Positions 1-5,875 of a stretch of DNA of 9,037 nucleotides are shown here, piece by piece (within the stretch, counting starts at the first letter, position 1; every line of letters begins with the position of its first letter). The notes under the pieces are model-generated. The model searched no databases. It had not been told where the DNA came from and saw only the letters and a program-made list of their open reading frames with translations. Position numbers and translations under genes: made by a program. The stretch covers positions 1 to 9,037 of the forward strand of contig JAHQWS010000058.1 of assembly GCA_029856295.1 (NCBI GenBank), in the 5' to 3' direction. This DNA is from Promethearchaeia archaeon (GTDB taxonomy: Archaea > Asgardarchaeota > Lokiarchaeia > Sigyniarchaeales > SOKP01).

Positions 1-127
1 GTCAAGTCGATTACGTAGTTATGCCAGAAACAGTTCAAGAAGTTCAACAAATTGTAAGAATTGCTAATGAAAAGAAAATTCCGATCGTCCCTATGGGCGG
101 TGGTCTGACTTTAAGTGGATTAGTAAT
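1..127 (+). repeat. 127-bp exact direct repeat, copy A (paired with 1498-1624)
   Basis: Base-by-base comparison shows that 1-127 equals 1498-1624 with no mismatch. The first difference is at 128 (T) versus 1625 (C). Both copies lie in the same frame of the paralogous FAD genes and encode the end of the N-terminal segment through the PMGGG FAD loop. The left boundary of copy A is the window edge, so the true repeat may be longer. Confidence 0.97.
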
Positions 128-1256
128 TCCAGTTAAGGGTGGTATAGTTTTAGATATGAAAAGAATGGATAAAATAATTGAAATAAATGAGACAAGCCGC
201 TATGCTCTAATTGAAGCAGGTGTTACTTCTGGGCGATTAAAGGCATATTTAGAAGAAAACTATCCTAATTTACAAGCGTCTATTCCCGATGCGCCTCCAT
301 CAGTGACCATTGCTGGGAATGTGTTGATTCATGGTTCAGGGTTTTTATCACAAAAATATGGTAATCATGGAGATATGATCAATGGCTTGGAGGTTATTTT
401 ACCAAATGGAGAATTATGTAGATTTGGTTCGTGCGCGGTTTCAGAATACTGGTTTACAAGGGGCCCAATACCAGATCTAATCGGTTTATTTACGAGTTCC
501 TTTGGTACGATGGGTATAGCCACCAAACTCTCGATTAAACTATATCCTAAACCTAAAATAAGGGATTTAGTTGTTGGTATGCTTGATGATTTAAACATGA
601 TTCCAAACCTTGTATCAAAACTTACCTGCTCAGAATTATTAGAAGATATTCTATTAGCAATACAGGATAAGCCAAACTGGATGAAGGGTTATGTTTTCGT
701 ACTTGGATTTATAAATGCAAATTCTGAAGAAGAGCTAAATTCTAAAACTAAATCGTTAAAAAAAATTTATCATGATGTGAAAGGTCGTCATATGAAAATT
801 CCTTCAGAAATGAAAAATTTCTTCTTAGAGAAACCTATTTTCTATGCAACAACATCGGACTTTAGAAAGGGAGGTGGTTTTGAATACGTTGGCGCAATGA
901 TGCCGCTGGAAAAAATACCTGAAGTGATAACGATGGGGTCTTCTATATCTTCTAAGCATGGAATTATTCCTACAATGGGTTGTAGAGTTATTGGAAAAGG
1001 GCATAATATCCTATTTTTCATATCGTATGCTTTTAATCGAGCAGATCCTAAGGATCTCCAAAATGCTAGAAGTGCTTTAAAAGAAACAAATACCACAGTT
1101 TTAGAGATGGGTGGCATTCCCTGGAAAGCAGAGCTGCATGCCCAAAAATTAATCCTTGAAAAAATAGATCCTAATTATAAAAAATTGTTCAAGGCTATTC
1201 GCGATGCTTTAGATCCAAACGGAATAATGAATCCCGGTAATTGGGAAATAGTCTAG
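1..1256 (+). CDS. FAD-binding oxidoreductase, GlcD/PCMH type, first tandem copy (5' partial)
   Basis: Predicted flavoprotein dehydrogenase subunit that oxidises a small organic substrate (2-hydroxyacid or alcohol class; exact substrate unknown). The frame is open from base 3 to the window edge, so the ATG at 21 is internal. Alignment with the downstream paralogue shows about 39 residues missing before the first visible codon and 45 before Met21. Visible FAD_binding_4 features are the PMGGG loop that binds the FAD pyrophosphate (about residue 24 from the base-21 Met), the VLPNGE strand and the FGTMGI segment. The C-terminal cap domain ends in DPNGIMNPGNW, the usual ending of FAD-linked oxidase C domains. 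Beyond the first 71 residues it is roughly 60% identical by eye to the next gene. It ends WEIV with TAG and, unlike the next copy, carries no SD at its stop codon. No oligo-T run follows, so read-through into the next gene is possible. Confidence 0.9.
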   Translation, partial: QVDYVVMPETVQEVQQIVRIANEKKIPIVPMGGGLTLSGLVIPVKGGIVLDMKRMDKIIEINETSRYALIEAGVTSGRLKAYLEENYPNLQASIPDAPPSVTIAGNVLIHGSGFLSQKYGNHGDMINGLEVILPNGELCRFGSCAVSEYWFTRGPIPDLIGLFTSSFGTMGIATKLSIKLYPKPKIRDLVVGMLDDLNMIPNLVSKLTCSELLEDILLAIQDKPNWMKGYVFVLGFINANSEEELNSKTKSLKKIYHDVKGRHMKIPSEMKNFFLEKPIFYATTSDFRKGGGFEYVGAMMPLEKIPEVITMGSSISSKHGIIPTMGCRVIGKGHNILFFISYAFNRADPKDLQNARSALKETNTTVLEMGGIPWKAELHAQKLILEKIDPNYKKLFKAIRDALDPNGIMNPGNWEIV

Positions 1257-1312
1257 TTATTCATTAAAATGAATAATTATTAAAAATATGAAAAGAGAAT
1301 AATAATTATTCT
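1257..1312. repeat. two short palindromes between the tandem FAD genes
   Basis: Directly after the stop of the first FAD gene, TTATTCATT and AATGAATAA form 9-base inverted arms around AA (1257-1276). Next, AGAATAAT and ATTATTCT form 8-base arms around one A (1296-1312). Both contain the half-site GAATAA/TTATTC. Loops of one or two bases make RNA hairpins unlikely, so paired protein-binding half-sites are the more natural reading. Such motifs also arise by chance in AT-rich DNA, and no function is shown. Confidence 0.4.
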
Positions 1313-1347
1313 TATCAAAATAAAAAAATCTATTTTATTAAGTAGAT

Positions 1348-1360
1348 AAATTAATTTTAT
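1348..1360 (+). promoter_or_regulatory. weak candidate TATA element for the second FAD gene
   Basis: An AT-only stretch (AAATTAATTTTAT) is centred about 28-29 bases before the ATG at 1383, the distance expected for a leaderless archaeal promoter. The surrounding sequence is also very AT-rich, so this is weak evidence. It supports the ATG at 1383 over the TTG or GTG codons a few bases upstream. Confidence 0.3.
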
Positions 1361-1382
1361 TTTCAAATTGGTGTCTTTGAAT

Positions 1383-2750
1383 ATGAGTAAAATTGAAGTT
1401 TTAAGTAAATTAGAAGATATTGTAGGTAAAGATTTTGCATCAAATAATCGGGAAGAACTTTTCATTTATTCTCAAGATCCCGGGGTTTCTCACCCTCGTC
1501 AAGTCGATTACGTAGTTATGCCAGAAACAGTTCAAGAAGTTCAACAAATTGTAAGAATTGCTAATGAAAAGAAAATTCCGATCGTCCCTATGGGCGGTGG
1601 TCTGACTTTAAGTGGATTAGTAATCCCAGTGAAAGGCGGTATAGTTTTAGATACAAAAAGAATGGACAAAATAATTGAAATAAATGAGACAAGTCGTTAT
1701 GCCTTAATAGAAGCGGGTGTGACTTCAGGGCAACTTATCTCACATTTAAGAGAAAAATATCCCGACCTTCAACCTCCATACCCTGATGCTCCTCCATCAG
1801 TAACACTCGCCGGAAATGCGTTAATACACGGATCGGGATATTTATCGCAGAAATATGGAGATCATGCATCAATGATTAACGGATTAGAGGTTGTGTTACC
1901 GAATGGAGAAGTGTGCAAAGTTGGATCATGCGCACTTTCTAAATATTGGTTTACAAGAGGACCAATACCAGATTTAATTGGGCTTTTTACAAGTGCCTTT
2001 GGAACGATGGGAATTGTAACAAAGATATCCATTAAATTATTTCCAAAACCAAAATTGAGAAATATTGTTATTGGATTAATTAAAAATTTGGATACTATTC
2101 CGGGTTTGGTTTTAAATCTTACAGCAACCGATATACCAGAAGATTTGATGGTTGCATTAGCAGAAAAACCAGATTTTATGAAAGGCTATGCAATTCTTCT
2201 GCTTTATATAACAGGAGATTCTCAAGATGAATTAGATTCTAAAACAAAAATACTTAAAAAGATGTACCGTAAAAACAAAGCAACTTTTATGAAACTTCCA
2301 CCTAGATACTATGATATTTTTTTAGAACAACCTCAATTTGCCGCAAAAGCGGCTGATTTTAGAAAAGGTGGTGGTTTTGAATATGTAGGCTCCTTTTTGC
2401 CTTTAGAAAAGATACCTGCGGCTATTGAAAAAGCACGTGATATTTCCTTAAAATACGGAATTGTCCCAACACAAGTTTCTAGAATAATTGGGAGAGGACA
2501 TAACGTAATGTTTGCCGCCTCATATTCTTTTAATAGAGCAGATCTGGATGATATGGAAAGAGCTAGAAAGGCACTTCACGAGACGAATGAAATGGTACTG
2601 GAATTAGGTGGAATCCCCTGGAAATCAGAATTGGCTGGTCAAAAATTAATCATTGAAAAAATGGATCCTAATTATAAAATATTATTAAGAACTATTCGCA
2701 AGGTATTGGATCCTAACGGAATTATGAATCCTGGAAATTGGGAGGTGTAA
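1383..2750 (+). CDS. FAD-binding oxidoreductase, GlcD/PCMH type, second tandem copy
   Basis: Full-length 455-residue flavoprotein of the family that includes GlcD, D-lactate dehydrogenase and VAO/cresol dehydrogenase. I chose the ATG at 1383 (MSKIEVLSKLED); the frame also offers TTG at 1368 and GTG at 1371, but these add only a few residues. The N-terminal FAD domain shows DPGVSHP (32-38), VVMPET (44-49) and the FAD loop PMGGGLTLSG (69-78), followed by VLPNGE and FGTMGIVTK. The cap domain carries DFRKGGGFEYVG and GGIPWK, shared with the first copy, and ends in DPNGIMNPGNW. Its last codons overlap the SD of the Fe-S gene three bases downstream, so the two are almost certainly cotranscribed and their products likely form one dehydrogenase complex. 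Substrate is not readable; differences from copy one concentrate in the cap domain, where substrate usually binds. Confidence 0.93.
   Translation: MSKIEVLSKLEDIVGKDFASNNREELFIYSQDPGVSHPRQVDYVVMPETVQEVQQIVRIANEKKIPIVPMGGGLTLSGLVIPVKGGIVLDTKRMDKIIEINETSRYALIEAGVTSGQLISHLREKYPDLQPPYPDAPPSVTLAGNALIHGSGYLSQKYGDHASMINGLEVVLPNGEVCKVGSCALSKYWFTRGPIPDLIGLFTSAFGTMGIVTKISIKLFPKPKLRNIVIGLIKNLDTIPGLVLNLTATDIPEDLMVALAEKPDFMKGYAILLLYITGDSQDELDSKTKILKKMYRKNKATFMKLPPRYYDIFLEQPQFAAKAADFRKGGGFEYVGSFLPLEKIPAAIEKARDISLKYGIVPTQVSRIIGRGHNVMFAASYSFNRADLDDMERARKALHETNEMVLELGGIPWKSELAGQKLIIEKMDPNYKILLRTIRKVLDPNGIMNPGNWEV
1498..1624 (+). repeat. 127-bp exact direct repeat, copy B (paired with 1-127)
   Basis: Second copy of the exact repeat, at an offset of 1497 bases, inside the second FAD gene (residues about 39-81). 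Identity falls to about 85% over the next 100 bases, mostly through synonymous third-position changes, and then to clearly diverged paralogue level. Confidence 0.97.
2740..2747 (+). promoter_or_regulatory. strong Shine-Dalgarno overlapping the end of the FAD gene
   Basis: GGGAGGTG ends six bases before the ATG at 2754 and is built from the final Trp-Glu-Val codons of the upstream FAD gene. It is the only strong ribosome binding site I see in the window, and it sets the start of the Fe-S gene. The first FAD copy reads GGGAAATAG at the matching place and lacks it. Confidence 0.9.
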
Positions 2751-2753
2751 AAA

Positions 2754-3926
2754 ATGTCAAATGAAGCTGAACAAGATTGGAAAGATATAATCCATAGATG
2801 CTTCCGATGTGGATATTGTAAATTCACTTATGATTATAATGATTTTAATTGTCCTAGTTATAAGAAGTATCGCTTTGAGACATACAGTACTGGAGGTAGA
2901 TTATGGCTCATCTATGGGATAATTAATGGCGATCTGCAATGGAGTGAGAATTTAGCAAATGTGCTCTATGCATGCCCTACATGTGGTAATTGCATGGAAA
3001 ATTGCAGATTCGATAAGTTTAATTTCTTACTTGTGGATATGATTGAAGCAGCCCGAGCCGAAGCAGTAAAAAAAGGATTTTGTCCAGAAAAACAAAAAGC
3101 TTTATTAGCACGTACTAAAAATCCCGATATGTACAATCCTTATGGAGAGCCAAATTCAGATAATGAAGATTTAAAAAAGGAATATAATTTACCAGATAAA
3201 GCAGAATGGGTATATTATATAGGATGTACTTCCAATTACCGTCAAAAAAATCTACGAGATGCTACTATAAGATTTCTTAAAAAAGCAAACATTGACTTTA
3301 CACTAATAGATGAACATTGTTGCTGTAGTCCAATTATGAGAACTGGTCAGATTAGTCCGGTACAAGATTTTATGAATTATAATATAGCACAGATAATAAA
3401 TGCGGGCGCTTCAAAAGTTATTACTTCTTGCGCCGGTTGTTATCGAACTCTAAAAAAAGATTGGCTAAAATTTGGTGCTGAGTATGATTTTGAAGTTTAT
3501 CATACTATAGAATTAGTGAACAAATTGCTAGATGAGGAAAAGATCAAAATCAAATCAGAATACAATAAAACTATTACTTATCACGATCCTTGTCATCTTG
3601 GGAGACACATGGGAGTATATGATATTCCTAGAGATGTTATAAAGCGAATTCCTGGAGTTAATTTTGTTGAAATGGAAAGAAATAGAGAAAATGCTTGGTG
3701 TTGTGGTGCTGGTGGAGGAGTTAAGATTGGATACCCAGAATGGGCTGTTGAAATTTCAGGAGAGCGATTAGAAGAAGCAAAAGAAACAGGTGCTACAATT
3801 TTAAGCTCTGTTTGTCCTTTTTGTAGGACAAATTTATCTGATGCAAATGATAAGTATAATATGGGATTTGAGGTTCTTGATCTAATTGAAATATTAGACC
3901 AGTTAGAAATTGAAGCAATGGAATAA
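2754..3926 (+). CDS. HdrD/GlcF-like iron-sulfur protein with two CCG domains
   Basis: Electron-transfer subunit of 390 residues, probable partner of the FAD gene just upstream. The N-terminus holds two [4Fe-4S] motifs: C16-x2-C19-x2-C22-x10-C33-Pro and C74-x2-C77-x2-C80-x3-C84. Two cysteine-rich CCG modules follow: C158-x31-C190-C191-x34-C226-x2-C229 and C280-x35-C316-C317-x36-C354-x2-C357. These match the pattern in heterodisulfide reductase HdrB/HdrD, GlcF, LutA and succinate:quinone reductase SdhE, which bind non-cubane or cubane Fe-S clusters. In the first module the sequence is CCCSP rather than CCG; in the second the CCGAGGG signature is intact. No membrane segment or signal peptide is visible. 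Likely role: accept electrons from FAD and pass them to a quinone, disulfide or other carrier; the acceptor is not determined. Two oligo-T runs follow the stop. Confidence 0.92.
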   Translation: MSNEAEQDWKDIIHRCFRCGYCKFTYDYNDFNCPSYKKYRFETYSTGGRLWLIYGIINGDLQWSENLANVLYACPTCGNCMENCRFDKFNFLLVDMIEAARAEAVKKGFCPEKQKALLARTKNPDMYNPYGEPNSDNEDLKKEYNLPDKAEWVYYIGCTSNYRQKNLRDATIRFLKKANIDFTLIDEHCCCSPIMRTGQISPVQDFMNYNIAQIINAGASKVITSCAGCYRTLKKDWLKFGAEYDFEVYHTIELVNKLLDEEKIKIKSEYNKTITYHDPCHLGRHMGVYDIPRDVIKRIPGVNFVEMERNRENAWCCGAGGGVKIGYPEWAVEISGERLEEAKETGATILSSVCPFCRTNLSDANDKYNMGFEVLDLIEILDQLEIEAME

Positions 3927-3938
3927 TAGAATTAATAA

Positions 3939-3956
3939 TTTTTTTTTAACTTTTTT
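3939..3956 (+). terminator. oligo-T terminator after the Fe-S gene
   Basis: A run of nine T (3939-3947) and a run of six T (3951-3956) begin 13 bases after the TAA. No strong hairpin precedes them, which fits archaeal T-tract termination. The site lies between convergent genes. On the minus strand I see no comparable T run for the gene ending at 4027. Confidence 0.6.
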
Positions 3957-4026
3957 CCTTAAAATCAAATTTTAATGAAAACAATTAATACATCTATCAA
4001 ATATCTTTTCCTTTCTATCAAGAATA

Positions 4027-4809
4027 TTAAAAAGTGGTTACTAACGCACAATGATCGGAAGCAAATGAATACACTACTTCACTAATGGTGGGTTTCAAAT
4101 CTGATGAACAAAAGATAAAATCTATCCTTCTAAAAAGGAAATTTGTTCTAAAAGTAAGGCCGGAATCTTCATTTAAATAGTGATATGTATCCATTAACTG
4201 TATGTTTTCATGATTCACTATTTTTTTGTATTGTTCAGAATCGGGTCCGAAGTTAAAATCACCGATTAATACAATATGCTCGGTATACCCTTTTAATACT
4301 TTAGATAAAATATAATTTATTTGTATAAGGTTATCTTCCTGACTTCTTAGTGATAAATGAGTTATAAAAATATTCCATTTTTCGGAATTGATAATAATTT
4401 CTGCTTTAATAAGTGATCGCTCATCATCAGGGGATAAATATAGATTCTCTACTTCCTCAATCGGATATTTACTCAATATGGCATTCCCTTCATCATCATC
4501 GAAGTCTGAACCAAAAAAATATTCCATATCCAACTCATCGGCAATATCAACAACCATATATTCTTCTACTTCTTGTAAACCTACAATATCTGGGTCATTA
4601 TCATTAATTACATTAATAATTCTATCAAGATCATATTCATCATCAATCCCCTCTCCGTTATGAATATTCCAAGTCATTAGCTTAATATTTTCGGTTTTTT
4701 TTTGCCATTCAATCTGAATTAAGTATAAAGTAGTAATTGCACTCGCTAATGTTATCATTATAAGAATTGTAAGATTTTTTCTCTTTCGTAAAAAGCGCTC
4801 AAACATCAT
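4027..4809 (-). CDS. membrane-anchored EEP-fold metal-dependent hydrolase (downstream copy)
   Basis: A 260-residue member of the endonuclease/exonuclease/phosphatase superfamily (DNase I-like), closest in style to the small metal-dependent hydrolases of COG3568. The N-terminus is basic (RFLRKRK, 5-11), followed by a hydrophobic helix at about 13-31. It is therefore probably a signal anchor with the enzyme outside the membrane. Catalytic motifs are all present in order: TWN (N48), LQE (E80), GNAILSKYP (108-116), THLS (H151), GDFN (D184, N186), RIDFIF (D230) and SDH (D252, H253). The protein ends seven residues after SDH, which is complete for the fold. Substrate may be nucleic acid, phosphodiester or phospholipid; sequence alone does not decide. 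A TATA-like box upstream fits the second Met codon (first base 4806) slightly better than 4809. It is a tandem paralogue of the gene at 4843-5631. Confidence 0.88.
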   Translation of the reverse strand: MMFERFLRKRKNLTILIMITLASAITTLYLIQIEWQKKTENIKLMTWNIHNGEGIDDEYDLDRIINVINDNDPDIVGLQEVEEYMVVDIADELDMEYFFGSDFDDDEGNAILSKYPIEEVENLYLSPDDERSLIKAEIIINSEKWNIFITHLSLRSQEDNLIQINYILSKVLKGYTEHIVLIGDFNFGPDSEQYKKIVNHENIQLMDTYHYLNEDSGLTFRTNFLFRRIDFIFCSSDLKPTISEVVYSFASDHCALVTTF

Positions 4810-4826
4810 AATTTTTTAATTTTTTG

Positions 4827-4834
4827 TTTATATA
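4827..4834 (-). promoter_or_regulatory. TATA box for the downstream EEP gene
   Basis: Read on the minus strand this is TATATAAA within the 33-base gap between the two EEP genes. Its centre is about 21 bases from the first ATG and 24 from the second, close to the spacing of leaderless archaeal promoters. It suggests the downstream copy can be transcribed on its own rather than only by read-through. Confidence 0.5.
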
Positions 4835-4842
4835 TTTGTTTT

Positions 4843-5631
4843 TTATTTAAATGTGGTAATCACAGCACAATGATCTGAAGCATCTGAGCAAAAAACTTCA
4901 CTTGTTGTAGGTTCCAAATCAAATGAACTAAAAATATAATCAATTCTTTTAAACCTATCATTTGATCTAAACGTATAGCCCTGATCATCATTTAAATATT
5001 GAAAAGAGTCTCTTAATTTTATTATTAACTCTGTATGTGGCGGTGTTGATGGTGCAAAATTTAAATCTCCCATCAACAGTACATTGAGCTGTGAGGTTTC
5101 TGAAATAATAGACCTAACAAACCTTGCTTGGTTCCAATGATCCGCAGGTTTATCATATCTGGAGAAATGGGTAATAAAAATATAGAATATCCTATTTTTA
5201 ATTTGTATTTCTGCTTTAATTAAAACTCTTGATCGAGTCCCGTCTATTAAGGGCAATTCAATAGATTCTGCATGCTCAATAGGATATTTTGTTAATAATA
5301 GGTTACCCTCATTTGTATCTCCGGCTTCAGCGTAATAATAATTCATATCTAACTCCTCTGCCAATGCTTCCATATCTATATCCGTAGTCACTTCCTGTAA
5401 ACCTATTATATCCGGATCATTTTCCTTGATTTCATCAATAATCATTTCCAAGGTAGATTCAATACTATCAATTCCATTTGCTCCACTTATATTCCAGGTC
5501 ATAACTTTAGCATCAATTTTATTTTGGAAAAAAATATTAGAATTAAAATAAAAAAAAATGAATGAGGTAATCCCTAAAATTATTATTAAAACAATAATTT
5601 GATTTTTTTCTAACTTTCTTTTAATTTTCAT
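4843..5631 (-). CDS. membrane-anchored EEP-fold metal-dependent hydrolase (upstream copy)
   Basis: A 262-residue paralogue of the gene at 4027-4809, in the same orientation and separated by 33 bases. The basic start MKIKRKLEK is followed by a hydrophobic stretch at about 12-29, then a short linker and the enzyme domain from about residue 42. The topology suggests an outward-facing, anchored enzyme. Catalytic residues are intact: TWN (N47), LQE (E80), GNLLLTKYP (109-117), THFS (H155), GDLN (D189, N191), RIDYIF (D231) and SDH (D253, H254). The segment GYTFRSN before RIDYIF matches the other copy closely, while the loop after THFS (RYDKPADHW) differs, so substrate preference may differ. There is no SD; a clear TATA box lies 25 bases upstream, which supports this ATG as a leaderless start. 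No minus-strand T run separates it from the next gene. Biological substrate unknown. Confidence 0.88.
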   Translation of the reverse strand: MKIKRKLEKNQIIVLIIILGITSFIFFYFNSNIFFQNKIDAKVMTWNISGANGIDSIESTLEMIIDEIKENDPDIIGLQEVTTDIDMEALAEELDMNYYYAEAGDTNEGNLLLTKYPIEHAESIELPLIDGTRSRVLIKAEIQIKNRIFYIFITHFSRYDKPADHWNQARFVRSIISETSQLNVLLMGDLNFAPSTPPHTELIIKLRDSFQYLNDDQGYTFRSNDRFKRIDYIFSSFDLEPTTSEVFCSDASDHCAVITTFK

Positions 5632-5651
5632 AAATCAAAATTTTCTGAATA

Positions 5652-5659
5652 AATTTATA
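5652..5659 (-). promoter_or_regulatory. TATA box for the upstream EEP gene
   Basis: On the minus strand the sequence reads TATAAATT, centred about 25 bases before the ATG at 5631. It has purine-rich bases just upstream (GAATGG), consistent with a BRE. No SD lies between it and the start codon, so the transcript is probably leaderless. Confidence 0.6.
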
Positions 5660-5844
5660 CCATTCACTATATGAAAATTAAGAATTCTATCTTAAAATAT
5701 AATTATTACATAAATTATAACAATTTTTTTAATATAGAAAAATATTAATCCCCTTTTTAGTATGTTTTTCTTATAATATAGAATTGCTACAATTAAATAA
5801 ACAATGTAACTCTCATCTAACCATTTTATTTCGAATGAATAAAA

Positions 5845-5852
5845 ATTTAAAT
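5845..5852 (+). promoter_or_regulatory. TATA box for the DUF4139 gene
   Basis: ATTTAAAT is centred about 27 bases before the ATG at 5876, preceded by an A-rich BRE-like stretch (GAATAAAAA). No SD precedes the start. Together with the box at 5652-5659 it makes the 244-base gap a divergent promoter region. I see no supported gene in that gap. Confidence 0.5.
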
Positions 5853-5875
5853 GTTTTAATTATTATAGTTATGTT

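Noticed and set aside
365..598. Minus-strand open frame of 77 codons inside the first FAD gene
   Set aside because: Antisense to a strongly conserved coding region, with no promoter and no recognisable domain.
842..1117. Minus-strand open frame of 91 codons inside the first FAD gene
   Set aside because: Shadow of the conserved cap-domain coding sequence; no independent support.
1368..1382. TTG (1368) or GTG (1371) as start of the second FAD gene
   Set aside because: ATG at 1383 is the stronger codon; the extra residues (MVSLN) show no family resemblance, and the candidate TATA spacing fits 1383 better.
1280..1465. Minus-strand open frame of 61 codons across the gap between the FAD genes
   Set aside because: It overlaps the start of the second FAD gene and its C-terminal half is AT-rich translation (Ile/Phe/Leu), typical of non-coding sequence.
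4388..4663. Plus-strand Ser/Ile-rich open frames antisense to the downstream EEP gene
   Set aside because: Low-complexity Ser-rich translation arises from the Asp/Glu codons on the other strand, where the catalytic motifs are intact.
5671..5748. 25-codon frame in the divergent promoter region (MKIKNSILKY...)
   Set aside because: No SD or supporting features, and Asn/Tyr/Lys-rich as expected from AT-rich non-coding DNA. Its first 11 bases mirror the start of the divergent EEP gene, but the arms are 39 bases apart and this may be chance.
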